From NCBI RefSeq assembly GCF_014647415.1, contig NZ_BMPD01000002.1, positions 462,324 to 526,323 on the forward strand: DNA of 64,000 bases. Reading direction: 5' to 3'. This document shows positions 1 through 8,102 of the stretch, piece after piece (within the stretch, counting starts at the first letter, position 1; each line of letters starts with the position of its first letter). This DNA is from Haloarcula sebkhae. Lineage in GTDB: Archaea; Halobacteriota; Halobacteria; Halobacteriales; Haloarculaceae. Below the pieces are notes generated by a model. That model was not told the DNA's origin, ran no database searches, and worked only from the letters and a program-made list of their open reading frames with translations. The translations under genes were made by a program, and so were the position numbers.

Positions 1-540
1 CCGGGGCGGGTCCCGCAGCGTCCAGCGGAGAATTCCATGTTGTTCGACGGCGCGCTGATGCAATCGCGGCCGCCCAGCGACGAACTGAATCCGTTCGGCG
101 TCTTTGACGCCCTCTTCATCGCTGAACTCTGCAACGCGCTCACGCAGCATTTCAGTGGCACTCTGGAAGGCTGGCAGCAACACCTTCCGAATGAGCCCCC
201 GACGGAACGCATCGGCCGTCGCGTCATCTTGCGGTGCTTGCTCGCAGATTGACACCCTGTCGGTTGCATCTGCCATGAGGCAAGCGACCTCCCAGCGGTC
301 TTTCACGAGGTCCTCGTGCCATCTCTCGGGCGTTTGCCCGCCAGAGACCACATCGACGGCATGGCACCATTCCAGCACTTCCGTCCGGGTCTGGAAGCCA
401 TCGCGAAGGTTCTGTTGTAGGTGCCGCTGCTGGGCGCGAAGCGAGTCCAGCCCCGCCGCGAACGACCGATCAACCGAGTCGTCGTCGCTCGCGAGCCACT
501 TGAGCGCGTGGTGGCCGTCGGCCGCCATCGGGTCAGTCAT
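1..540 (-). CDS. Hypothetical helical protein of membrane-protein operon (partial)
   Basis: The frame is open from an ATG at 540 to the left edge of the window (180 codons), so the C-terminus is not seen. It starts inside the stop region of the 416-residue gene upstream, which indicates translational coupling in the leftward operon. The visible part is acidic and helical, with many Gln, Arg and Asp residues, no membrane segment and no motif I recognise. Its place after a set of membrane proteins suggests a soluble partner in a provirus or plasmid module. The function is unknown. Confidence 0.7.
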   Translation of the reverse strand, partial: MTDPMAADGHHALKWLASDDDSVDRSFAAGLDSLRAQQRHLQQNLRDGFQTRTEVLEWCHAVDVVSGGQTPERWHEDLVKDRWEVACLMADATDRVSICEQAPQDDATADAFRRGLIRKVLLPAFQSATEMLRERVAEFSDEEGVKDAERIQFVAGRPRLHQRAVEQHGILRWTLRDPPR

Positions 541-1783
541 CCGCGTCAACCCCCTGCTGTGGTGAGGATGGCGAGAGGTTTGTCGACGGACTGTTGTTCC
601 CGCCGTGTTCGTCGTCGAGCGCTTTCTGAATCTCCGTGCGAACGCGGTCGACGATCTGCTGGCCTTTCTCGTGTTCGGACCATTCGAGGTCCGTTACTGC
701 CTGCAGGACATCATCGAAGGTCTTGCGCTGTTCGTACTCGTGGCGCTCGGTCTGGACTTGTGCTTGCACGTCGTTCCAGTGGGATGGTCCCCAGTCGACT
801 TCGAGCGACCCGTTGCGAGCCTCATAGCCCTCGATGAGTGCCGGTAGCGTCGCCAGCCCGAGCCCGATCACTGTCGAGCCCAGCGCCGCAACTGTCGCGA
901 GATAGATTGCTGCCCCACCGCCCAGCGCTATCGCGATGAATCGCCAATTCCGACGCGCAAACCAGTTCGATACCGTCGCCGAGATTGCTCCCGGCAGCGC
1001 CGTAATGCCGTCCGCATCCGGCGGGTCTCGAAGGTCCGCTTCGGGCACGTCTTTCGTCAGCGACGGACTGAATTTCAGTCGCGCCGGCTTGTGCTTGAGA
1101 ACCTTCTCGGACTCTGGGTCAACCTCGAAGAGCTGGTCGAGGTCACCGTCGCCACTGTCGTAGCTCTTCCAGTCCTCGGTCGGGATTGTGGCCGGGTCTG
1201 CCCAGTAGCGCGCCAGCATCGGCCGAAGGCCGGATACCGGGGCATAGAGATGCTCACCGTGTCGATACACCTTCTTTATTTTGTTCGCAACTCGTCGCGT
1301 CCCGACCGTTTCCTCACCGCTGGGCGAGATTGCGCCTTGCCGGAGTTTCCGCTGGAAAAACCCGGCTTTTGTGAGGTCGCTGTCCCGGATGGACAGCATC
1401 ACCGGCAGCGCCAGCAAGCCGATGAATATCCCGACCGCAATGGGCGCATTCGCGAGGATGATTGAGGTCTGCCACGTCCCAACCAGCGCCGAAAGGAACA
1501 CGACCAGCGTCTCTTTGCCTGTCAGCCCGAGGAACACCGTGCCACCGCCGGCCAGCGCCCCGGCCCCGATGAACGACGCCGCCGCACTCCAAAGGAACCC
1601 GCCGACGTACACGCCACCGAAGAACCCACCCGTCAGGCCCGTCGCCAGCCGTGCTGGGCGGCCCTTGAACCACTTGATCGGATAGGTCGTCTTTGCCAGC
1701 ACCGATGTGTACTCGCCAATGACGTAGGCAATCATCCCGACGATGGCCCAGCCGGTGAGCGTCGCCGTCGTCACTTCGGGCAT
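533..1783 (-). CDS. Multi-pass membrane protein with C-terminal helical tail
   Basis: This 416-residue protein has several hydrophobic segments in residues 1-135, a long polar middle part, and two more hydrophobic segments near 285-325. These are followed by a charged, probably coiled tail rich in Glu, Gln and Lys and a low-complexity Ser/Pro/Gln C-terminus. A GGAGG Shine-Dalgarno sequence lies about 7 bases before the ATG at 1783. It is the largest member of the leftward operon and overlaps the next gene by a few bases. I do not recognise the family. Its topology would suit a membrane-embedded structural or export component, but that is inference from context only. Confidence 0.7.
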   Translation of the reverse strand: MPEVTTATLTGWAIVGMIAYVIGEYTSVLAKTTYPIKWFKGRPARLATGLTGGFFGGVYVGGFLWSAAASFIGAGALAGGGTVFLGLTGKETLVVFLSALVGTWQTSIILANAPIAVGIFIGLLALPVMLSIRDSDLTKAGFFQRKLRQGAISPSGEETVGTRRVANKIKKVYRHGEHLYAPVSGLRPMLARYWADPATIPTEDWKSYDSGDGDLDQLFEVDPESEKVLKHKPARLKFSPSLTKDVPEADLRDPPDADGITALPGAISATVSNWFARRNWRFIAIALGGGAAIYLATVAALGSTVIGLGLATLPALIEGYEARNGSLEVDWGPSHWNDVQAQVQTERHEYEQRKTFDDVLQAVTDLEWSEHEKGQQIVDRVRTEIQKALDDEHGGNNSPSTNLSPSSPQQGVDADD

Positions 1784-1855
1784 TGGTCGACCTCCACGCT
1801 GTCCGCCGTTCTTGTTCGATACGTCCGCTTGAAGTGTTCGTTCTGAATCATGAGT

Positions 1856-2140
1856 TTAGCCGTCCGTTCGGTTGTCAATCTGTTCGCGTGCTTTCAGCAG
1901 CAGTTTCAGCAGGAGCAACGTCGCCAGCCCAGCGACGATCTTCGAGGCTGTCGACTGCGTGATCGGCAGGACCGGCGCGGAGCTGACCAGCAGCGTCGCC
2001 CCGTAGAACAACTGCCCGAGGTTCGCCCAGCTCCAGTGAAACAGCACTGCAATCACGTCGAACTGGAACGCCCCGAACAGTGTCGTCGCTGTTGCCGTCG
2101 CCGCGCTTGCTGGGTGGGTGAGGAACTCTTTGAGCGACAT
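1856..2140 (-). CDS. Small membrane protein (94 aa)
   Basis: This 94-residue hydrophobic protein has about two membrane segments and a short basic-acidic tail. Its ATG overlaps the stop codon of the preceding gene by one base (TAATG), so it is translationally coupled in the leftward operon. No family is recognised. About 70 bases separate it from the next gene, the only sizeable gap in the operon, and a good Shine-Dalgarno sequence restarts translation there. Confidence 0.65.
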   Translation of the reverse strand: MSLKEFLTHPASAATATATTLFGAFQFDVIAVLFHWSWANLGQLFYGATLLVSSAPVLPITQSTASKIVAGLATLLLLKLLLKAREQIDNRTDG

Positions 2141-2598
2141 TAGTTGATGAAGGCACCTCCGCCGGGAATGAAGTCCAGCACAATCTCGACAGCCGTTCGC
2201 AGCCCGGTCGCGTACACGACCACAACGAGAGCGAACACAATCGCCGCCCCCAGCAGTCCTACCGGTCCCGTCCAGTTGAAAAACTCAATCACCAGCTGGA
2301 CGCCCGGCGAGATGACGCCGTCGAGAATCGGCTTGCCGATTGCCGACCCAGCGTCGATGAGCTTGTTCGTGATGACCACCGGCACATCCGCGAGCCCGAA
2401 CACGCCGTCGGTCGACGACCGCGACTGTCCGAAGAACACGAAATTGATTGCCCAGATGGCTCGGGACACCACGCCTTCGACGCCGTTCAACAGCGGCGTC
2501 AGAATGAGCCCGAGGATGAACCCGAGCGGAGAGGCTGCGAAGGCTTGCAGTTCTGGCGGGAGCAGTTCCAGCAGTTCCGTCCGTGGGTTAGGTGCCAC
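2140..2598 (-). CDS. Membrane protein, third of three with similar layout
   Basis: This protein is about 152 residues when started at the GTG at 2598. A longer frame reaches an ATG at 2655, but a strong GGAGGTGA ribosome-binding site at 2605-2612 sits 6 bases before the GTG, and the preceding gene stops at 2600, so the GTG start is preferred. It has a hydrophobic segment near the N-terminus, a Gly/Ile-rich central part with amphipathic stretches, and a long hydrophobic segment near the C-terminus. The two genes before it have the same layout. The family is unknown; a provirus membrane or structural role is inferred. Confidence 0.65.
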   Translation of the reverse strand: MAPNPRTELLELLPPELQAFAASPLGFILGLILTPLLNGVEGVVSRAIWAINFVFFGQSRSSTDGVFGLADVPVVITNKLIDAGSAIGKPILDGVISPGVQLVIEFFNWTGPVGLLGAAIVFALVVVVYATGLRTAVEIVLDFIPGGGAFIN

Positions 2599-2599
2599 G

Positions 2600-3043
2600 T
2601 CAGTCACCTCCTGCGAGTCGCTGGGCACCTTCTCGAAGCCCGCGAACGGCGACAAACAGCGTCAGTAGTGTAAACCCCAGCGCTACGAGGTAGCCCCAGA
2701 GTCCGAACTGTTCGACGCTGCCGGCCCAAAGGTCCTGTTGGTACCACTTCAGAATTGGGACGAACAACTCGCCCAGCACGCCCGATCCCGTAGGCGTCTC
2801 GCCGGGGCTCACGTCCCCGACGAACGAGGTCGCGCCCTTAATGAGCCGCTCGGGAATCCCGAAGAGTTCGTCGATAAATCTACGAATACCAACATAAAGC
2901 GTCGCAACCACAGACAGCAGAATCGACGTTCCGACGCGGTCCCATTCGACCGGGTTCGACGTTTTGACGATCCGATAATCCTCGAATTCGCTGTTCTTGT
3001 CCCCGTTCTTTATCCAGGCCGTCAGCCCCGAGTCATCAGCCAT
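2600..3043 (-). CDS. Membrane protein, second of three with similar layout
   Basis: This 147-residue protein has a polar N-terminus of about 35 residues, a hydrophobic segment (about 37-55), an amphipathic middle containing a phenylalanine-isoleucine-rich stretch, and a C-terminal hydrophobic segment ending in a basic tail. A GGAGGG site lies about 8 bases before the ATG at 3043. The layout mirrors that of its upstream and downstream neighbours. No family is recognised. Confidence 0.65.
   Translation of the reverse strand: MADDSGLTAWIKNGDKNSEFEDYRIVKTSNPVEWDRVGTSILLSVVATLYVGIRRFIDELFGIPERLIKGATSFVGDVSPGETPTGSGVLGELFVPILKWYQQDLWAGSVEQFGLWGYLVALGFTLLTLFVAVRGLREGAQRLAGGD
2605..2612 (-). promoter_or_regulatory. 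Ribosome-binding site deciding a GTG start
   Basis: Read on the minus strand this is GGAGGTGA, a near-perfect match to the anti-Shine-Dalgarno sequence, placed 6 bases before the GTG at 2598. It overlaps the end of the upstream gene. It argues against the longer ATG start at 2655. Confidence 0.6.
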
Positions 3044-3079
3044 CGGGGTTGCCCTCCGAAGTGTGGGGCTGGCGGGCCG

Positions 3080-3571
3080 TCATTCGTCTATCGTGTCCTC
3101 CTCTTCGACTCCGAAGATGTCCGTCGGCACGTCGAAAGGCACGCCCGGCAGTGTGTCTCCGGTCTCATCCTCGTTAAGATATCTCACGACGAGGAACAGG
3201 CCAGCGATGACAAGTGCGACAGTCACCGGGAACGCCAAGAGTCCGGCCAGCGTATCACTGAAGATTGAGCGTAAGACGTTTTCCGAGACCTCTGCCCCGG
3301 CAATCAAGAGGTTCCCCGGAGCCTCGAAGAGACCTTCGAGCAGTGAGCCAATGGCGTCCCCAGCGCTGTTGAACGGCTGACTGAAGAAGTTCGCCACCGC
3401 GTAGATTACGTCGACGACCGCGATGACCGGCGACACGATCAGCCCGATAATCGACGCTGACAGCACCTTGCCGGCGTCACCATCAGCCTGCAGGAACGTC
3501 GTGATGCCACTCAATGTCTCCTTTCCGCTGCCGTCACCGAGGCTGAGGCTCGGGTCAGACGATGAGGACAT
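3080..3571 (-). CDS. Membrane protein, first of three with similar layout
   Basis: This 163-residue protein has a Ser/Gly-rich polar N-terminus, a long hydrophobic region around residues 35-65, an amphipathic middle, a C-terminal membrane segment around 115-135 and an acidic tail. A GGTGATC ribosome-binding site precedes the ATG. It lies five bases after the stop of the secreted threonine-rich protein, in the same operon. The function is unknown. Confidence 0.65.
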   Translation of the reverse strand: MSSSSDPSLSLGDGSGKETLSGITTFLQADGDAGKVLSASIIGLIVSPVIAVVDVIYAVANFFSQPFNSAGDAIGSLLEGLFEAPGNLLIAGAEVSENVLRSIFSDTLAGLLAFPVTVALVIAGLFLVVRYLNEDETGDTLPGVPFDVPTDIFGVEEEDTIDE

Positions 3572-3576
3572 TCAGA

Positions 3577-4155
3577 TCACCCCGCAATCCGGCGCTTGAT
3601 CGGGTCGAACAGCCCCAGCAGGAACGCCGCGGCCACCAGTAGCGCCGCGATGAGAATGTTCATCGGCGTGAAAATGCCGTCTCCGCCGCCGCCGAAGATT
3701 GCGCCGCCCGACTCCTGCTGGACGATCTCGCCGATCTCGATGTTCTCTGCCGTCTCGTTGTCGCTGTCCGTCCCGTCCTCTTCGACGAGAATACGATAGG
3801 AATCGTACTCGCCAGAATCGACAGCGAAGGTTTTCTCGGTGGTCTCGCCATCGGCTGCCGACACCGCCCCGGAGTCGACCTGCGTGGTGATACCGTCAGA
3901 CACTCCGTAGACGGTGTAATCGACGGTTTGAGCGCTGGTGTTCGTCACTTCGAGGTAGACCTGCTGGGTCTGGTTGTCCACCGCGACGGTCTTGTCCGCC
4001 AGCGTGTCCGAGGTTGAGGTCTCTGTCGGCGTCTCGGTCGTGGCTGCGGCCGCGCCACCGACGCCAGCGAGGGCAATGCCAGCACAGATGAGCCCGGCCA
4101 GCAGTAGCGCAATCGGTCGTGAACTGTTCTTGTCAGTCGAGAATGGTCCTATCAT
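3577..4155 (-). CDS. Secreted/anchored threonine-rich surface protein
   Basis: This 192-residue protein has a basic N-terminus and a signal-like hydrophobic segment at about 15-37 ending in an Ala-rich cleavage region. A Thr/Ser/Glu-rich stretch follows, then a beta-rich domain at about 50-150, a Gly-rich hinge and a C-terminal membrane segment (about 165-185) with a short basic tail. That is the architecture of a small surface or virion protein held by its C-terminus. Its ATG overlaps the upstream stop by four bases (ATGA). It may be the main exposed protein of the module. This is inferred from architecture; no homologous family is recognised. Confidence 0.7.
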   Translation of the reverse strand: MIGPFSTDKNSSRPIALLLAGLICAGIALAGVGGAAAATTETPTETSTSDTLADKTVAVDNQTQQVYLEVTNTSAQTVDYTVYGVSDGITTQVDSGAVSAADGETTEKTFAVDSGEYDSYRILVEEDGTDSDNETAENIEIGEIVQQESGGAIFGGGGDGIFTPMNILIAALLVAAAFLLGLFDPIKRRIAG

Positions 4156-4712
4156 CGGTCTGAACCCCTGGTTTCGGGCTGGGGAACGCCCTGGTTGTCT
4201 GTCTGTCCGCCGTCGGTCTGGTCCGTGCCGCCGTCGGTCGCCGCGAGTCGGGCAGCTGCAGTCGAGCCCGTCTCGCTGCGAGACGGAATCTGCATCCGAC
4301 GCCGGTCAACGTCGGCTGCCACGCACTCGCCCGAACAGTAGTGGTAGGTGTCCGTCCGACGCTGCAGCACCACCGACAGCGGCCCTAATCGGCCCCGTCG
4401 CGGGTCCGAACTGCAGGCCACTTCGATGGACTCGTCGTGGCCGTCGCGACTGGAATGTGCGACGATGCGGTCGCCGCAGTGGTCGCACATGGCATCCATC
4501 TCCGGGATGGCGTTGCCGTAGGCGACGATTCCGCCAATGAGAGCGGCCCCAACGCCGACGATGAGTCCGTCAACGACGCCGCCACCGACGGTCATTGAGG
4601 TGATGAGCGTCCAGCCAGCGTAGGCTAGCCCGGCGGCAGTGAGACCGACGCCGAGCCAGCCCAGAACCGAGAGGTCTGACCGCCGGACACTGTCGACTTC
4701 GATGTCTATCAT
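4152..4712 (-). CDS. Membrane protein with treble-Cys zinc-binding domain
   Basis: This 186-residue protein has two hydrophobic segments in residues 15-70. These are followed by a cytosolic-type domain with Cys-x2-Cys, an isolated Cys and a C-x3-C group (CDHCG, CSSD, CSGEC), which probably bind zinc. The tail is low-complexity Asp/Gly/Gln/Thr. It overlaps genes on both sides by four bases (ATGA at both junctions), so it sits firmly inside the leftward operon. No function can be assigned. Confidence 0.7.
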   Translation of the reverse strand: MIDIEVDSVRRSDLSVLGWLGVGLTAAGLAYAGWTLITSMTVGGGVVDGLIVGVGAALIGGIVAYGNAIPEMDAMCDHCGDRIVAHSSRDGHDESIEVACSSDPRRGRLGPLSVVLQRRTDTYHYCSGECVAADVDRRRMQIPSRSETGSTAAARLAATDGGTDQTDGGQTDNQGVPQPETRGSDR

Positions 4713-4888
4713 ACGCTACCTCCAGCGACGAGGGTTGCCGTGAGGTCGCGGCTTGCTCCCGCGGCTTCTCGACGGGTTCGCTCGCGACGGCGCTCGTCAA
4801 CGTTGTGCCAGTCGATTCGATACGGCCGATACGCAGTCTCGCCCGCGCTGTCCGGCGGATTTCGGCTGTCGGGACTGTTGTTCGTCAT
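4709..4888 (-). CDS. Small basic hydrophilic protein, first gene of leftward operon
   Basis: A 59-codon frame starts at an ATG at 4888 and stops at 4709, overlapping the next ATG (ATGA). The product is hydrophilic, Pro/Ser-rich at the N-terminus and strongly Arg/Glu-rich in the middle. It is supported by tight coupling to the next gene, not by recognised homology. A GC-rich hairpin and a palindrome lie upstream (4904-4952). Confidence 0.55.
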   Translation of the reverse strand: MTNNSPDSRNPPDSAGETAYRPYRIDWHNVDERRRERTRREAAGASRDLTATLVAGGSV

Positions 4889-4903
4889 GGGTAGGGGTAC
4901 TCC

Positions 4904-4922
4904 CCCGCGGCTGGGCCGCGGG
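4904..4922. promoter_or_regulatory. Hairpin in the leader of the leftward operon
   Basis: A perfect 8-bp GC stem (CCCGCGGC/GCCGCGGG) with a 3-base loop lies 16 bases before the start codon at 4888. If the transcript starts near the palindromic TATA-like region at 4933-4952, this hairpin is in the 5' leader and could affect translation or act as a protein site. Confidence 0.5.
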
Positions 4923-4932
4923 TTGGCCGCCG

Positions 4933-4952
4933 ATATGGTTATCAGGCCATAT
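4933..4952. promoter_or_regulatory. Palindromic operator/TATA region
   Basis: ATATGG and CCATAT form a perfect inverted repeat with an 8-base spacer. It lies between the divergent leftward operon and the AbrB-like gene and contains TATA-like sequence for the leftward direction, so it may be an operator, perhaps for the neighbouring regulator. Confidence 0.45.
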
Positions 4953-5043
4953 ACCCGCCGGTGAGTTACAGAAAATGGGGACGAACATTACACGGAACCA
5001 CTATAGAAGCAACACATAATAACCACGAACTTGCCACTCCGAT

Positions 5044-5292
5044 ATGCAGAAATTACAGAACCGAAGTGGGTCAGGTCTCGTGACGCTGCCGAAGGACTTT
5101 CTCGAACGTGACGGATTACTCGACAGTGATGGCGAGCCCGACGAGGCACACCTGACTGTCGACCGACTCGACGAGCGTGCCTACGTCGTGCGAGTGTGTG
5201 ACGGCGACGTTCCCGAGCTATCGGAGTGTGAGGCAATTCAACGACTCGCTGCCGAGCGGATCGTTGACGAAGACGTATTCGGGAAAAGGTAG
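5044..5292 (+). CDS. AbrB/SpoVT-like DNA-binding regulator
   Basis: This 82-residue acidic protein opens with a basic segment reading GLVTLPKDFLERDG, the typical swapped-hairpin AbrB pattern of an S/T-x-x-LPK-x-(F/W/Y)-L core. Proteins of this size in haloarchaeal mobile elements usually bind DNA as dimers. A TATA-like AATAAC sequence about 28 bases upstream fits a leaderless or short-leader transcript. It is divergent from the membrane-protein operon and may control it. The target is inferred from position only. Confidence 0.7.
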   Translation: MQKLQNRSGSGLVTLPKDFLERDGLLDSDGEPDEAHLTVDRLDERAYVVRVCDGDVPELSECEAIQRLAAERIVDEDVFGKR

Positions 5293-5696
5293 AGTAGGCC
5301 TATCTCGGGTCGGCCACGGTTGTGATGGCGCTGCCGGTCATTCGTTCGTCCGCCTCAACTTTAGCCCAATATCCGCTGCTGAGCGAATACACCCTGACAA
5401 TCTCCTCAGCACACTTGGCGTCGACAAGTACTTCCCGAGAAAGACTTTGAACAGCAACGAGCCCTACTCAATCAAACTCCGTAGTACCACCTGCACGCGT
5501 TTTATAGCTCGAAATTCGGATTTTCACTTGGATAGGAATCTTCTGCGGGGAGGGTCCAGATACTCATCTTCGGGAAGGCGATCGTGAGCACATGATGCTG
5601 CTTATTGAACTCACTACAGAATGCTATCCGGTCAGTTAGAAAAGAGCCAGACAGGAGTACAAATCCGCACCCAGCTTCTGGGGTCAGGGCTGCCTG
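5293..5696. other. Intergenic stretch with a possible C-terminal gene remnant
   Basis: About 400 bases without a complete gene. On the minus strand the frame is open from 5467 to a TAG at 5300. It encodes an acidic sequence ending in a coherent protein-like stretch (for example EVLVDAKCAEEIVRVYS) but has no ATG start. This may be the end of a decayed gene, or chance. Nothing else stands out, apart from a TATA-like TTTTATAG near 5508. Confidence 0.35.
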
Positions 5697-7991
5697 CTAC
5701 GTCGGCGGCAGCCGTGTTTCCGAAGTCCACTGCAAGGTTGGGTCGCCACTGGTCGATCGCCAGACCCTCTCGAAATCCAATCTCGACAACTGTTCACGCG
5801 TGTTCGCACGGGTGATATCAGCGGACCCACTTCCAACAGCTTGTTCGATACCTGACCGTGAAGCATTCCAATAGGTGTTTGTAACGGTACCGCCGTCCAT
5901 CTTACCGATGGTACCTCCGACATGTGGCGGATTCTCGCTGGTAGTGACCGAACCGGCCGCATAGGACCGTTTTACTGTCCCACCCTGCATATTGACGCCG
6001 ATGAGCCCGCCAATTGTACGGTAATGGCCATGAACAGTACCGTTCGCGAATGAGTCGGTAATACGTCCTCGGGCGTGGACCCCAGCAAGCCCCCCTACCT
6101 GCCACCCCCCGGTTACGTTTCCAGTCGCGAACGACTGGTTAATTCGCCCTATATTGGTCCCAACGAGGCCGCCGATTCCGCTAGGGTTCCCGACAAACCC
6201 ACCATTGACATCGCCGAGAGCTGCAGATTGGACGATCTGCCCAGTGTTCATTACGGCTATTCCCCCAGCTCCATTGCCAGTCACATTCACGTCTGATGTC
6301 ACGCGGACGAGTTTTGCGTCTGTGTCTGTCTTGTACCGGTTAATAGTTGAGTCACCATTGGTCACAACTACCCCGCCAACGTTGCTACCACCGTATCCGG
6401 CACGGGTCGTAGAGCCGCTAATGGTTCCGGTAACAGTCACGTTTCGGATCATTCCTCGGTTTTCGTTGGCAAGGATGGCAACTGACTCTTTCGCGACCAC
6501 ATCTGCACTGATGATACGAAGGTCACGTATCGTCCCCGCGGTCACACCAAACAATGCAACTGAGCTCTGCTTGGGTTGCCGGAGAGTAAGGTTCCGAATC
6601 GCGTGGCCATTCCCATCAAGCGTGCCTCGGAACACTGACCCATGACCACCGATTGATTTGAACCCGGTGCGGCCAGCTGCATTGATATCTGCGGTCAGTT
6701 CGTAGTTAGCGTCTATGTCAGCACGGATACAACTCAGTTGGTCGACCGTCTCTATTTTGTATGGATTTGACGTGGTACCAGCCCCACCCGCAAACTCGGG
6801 AGTGATGCACCGAGCACGGACGCCGCCAGTGTCCACATGCTTCCCCATCGAGTTCGTAACCACACTCCAATCGTTTTGAGCGGTGTCTGATTCATCCCCT
6901 GTTGCGTATCCGACCGCTCCACGAGGGGAGTTGTAGTTCATAACACTAGGATATTCGCTGTAGGATATTTTTTCCGAGTCGATACCACGGAATTCCTTCA
7001 ATCCGAGAGAGTGGCCGAGTTCATGAGCGAATATTGACTGGTCCGGTTCGAACGCAAACTTGCCACCGCCTGCTCTCCCCCCAAGTCTCATCGCATCAGA
7101 ATTGGTGCGTTTCAGATCGTTCACACCGAGAGCATAGTGGTATCCCTTGCGGTCGAAGTCGCGGAATTCATCTTCGTAGGCGTCAAAGCTGTTGAGTTCA
7201 TCAGTACGAGTAGGTGACGAGAAGTAGATTCCACCACGATATGGAACAGTGTCATTATAACGGATATGTAGCGAGATCCCCTTTGTTCCATCAGGATTTT
7301 TAGTGGGTGCGTTTGCGAATTCATCTACAACCTGTTCTGTGTCGTAATCATTCCGGGATAGCCCATTACCCGCCATGTAGTCTAGTTCAACGTAGACATC
7401 TTTCCGAAGTGGATCTGCATCAGGATATATAGATGGTCTCTTGACTTCGAGACCATCAGAAATGCCATCTCCGTCCGTGTCTCGTTGAGAAGGATCTGTT
7501 CCAAGCTTGGCTTCGCGTTGATCGTTCAGGCCGTCCCGGTCTGTATCCCATCTAGTCGGGTTTGATTGGCCCTCCGCCTCGGTGTAATCGGAGAGACCGT
7601 CTCGATCTGAATCAGCCACCCGCGGATTCGTTCCGTATTTATTGACTTCACGGCCATCGTTAATCGAGTCCCCGTCTGTATCAGCGACAGTAGGATCGGT
7701 ATTCAGTTGGAGTTCAACAGCGTCAGCCAAACCGTCGCTATCAGAATGATTCTTTTGAGGATTCGTCCCTAATTTCTGCTCTCGGGCGTCAGTAAGGCCA
7801 TCACCATCTGAGTCGACAGGTGCCGGTGTTGATGTCGTAGTTGAGGCTTCGGTATTTGTGTCGGCTTGTATGGCAGGTTCCGTAGAGGTCTCGACTGATG
7901 ATTCTACTGAGGTATCGGATAATCCGAAACCGGTGCACCCGGATAGAACCACCAGTCCGACGAGCAAAAGTGTGGTACACAGCCGTCGCAT
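5697..7991 (-). CDS. Metzincin-like lipoprotein with calcium repeats and GLUG repeats
   Basis: This 764-residue protein is predicted to be exported and lipid-anchored. Starting at the ATG at 7991 gives a clean signal peptide ending in the lipobox LSGC (Cys19); an in-frame ATG at 8015 would spoil it. Residues about 55-200 hold tandem thrombospondin type-3-like calcium repeats of the DSDGDGLTD kind. A peptidase domain follows, with HELGHSLGL at about 322-330 and a SVMNY Met-turn further on, both metzincin hallmarks. The residue in the third zinc-ligand position is Glu, not His or Asp. The C-terminal third has GLUG-type repeats (GGLVG, GGLAG, GGLIG) likely to form a beta-solenoid. The substrate is unknown. 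Confidence 0.8.
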   Translation of the reverse strand: MRRLCTTLLLVGLVVLSGCTGFGLSDTSVESSVETSTEPAIQADTNTEASTTTSTPAPVDSDGDGLTDAREQKLGTNPQKNHSDSDGLADAVELQLNTDPTVADTDGDSINDGREVNKYGTNPRVADSDRDGLSDYTEAEGQSNPTRWDTDRDGLNDQREAKLGTDPSQRDTDGDGISDGLEVKRPSIYPDADPLRKDVYVELDYMAGNGLSRNDYDTEQVVDEFANAPTKNPDGTKGISLHIRYNDTVPYRGGIYFSSPTRTDELNSFDAYEDEFRDFDRKGYHYALGVNDLKRTNSDAMRLGGRAGGGKFAFEPDQSIFAHELGHSLGLKEFRGIDSEKISYSEYPSVMNYNSPRGAVGYATGDESDTAQNDWSVVTNSMGKHVDTGGVRARCITPEFAGGAGTTSNPYKIETVDQLSCIRADIDANYELTADINAAGRTGFKSIGGHGSVFRGTLDGNGHAIRNLTLRQPKQSSVALFGVTAGTIRDLRIISADVVAKESVAILANENRGMIRNVTVTGTISGSTTRAGYGGSNVGGVVVTNGDSTINRYKTDTDAKLVRVTSDVNVTGNGAGGIAVMNTGQIVQSAALGDVNGGFVGNPSGIGGLVGTNIGRINQSFATGNVTGGWQVGGLAGVHARGRITDSFANGTVHGHYRTIGGLIGVNMQGGTVKRSYAAGSVTTSENPPHVGGTIGKMDGGTVTNTYWNASRSGIEQAVGSGSADITRANTREQLSRLDFERVWRSTSGDPTLQWTSETRLPPT

Positions 7992-8055
7992 ACAATTTCC
8001 TCTGTTAGAAAACATGTAAACCTTAGTGTGTTATTGTATCTAGTAGGTCAATGAA

Positions 8056-8077
8056 ACCATACAAATATTTGTATGGT
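8056..8077. promoter_or_regulatory. Perfect 22-bp palindrome between integrase and lipoprotein
   Basis: The half-site ACCATACAAAT is followed immediately by its exact reverse complement. It lies about 65 bases upstream of the lipoprotein start and about 25 bases after the integrase stop. There is no loop and no T-run, so an operator for a dimeric regulator is more likely than a terminator, though the latter is possible. Confidence 0.6.
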
Positions 8078-8102
8078 GTAAGATAGCCATAATATAAGCC
8101 GG

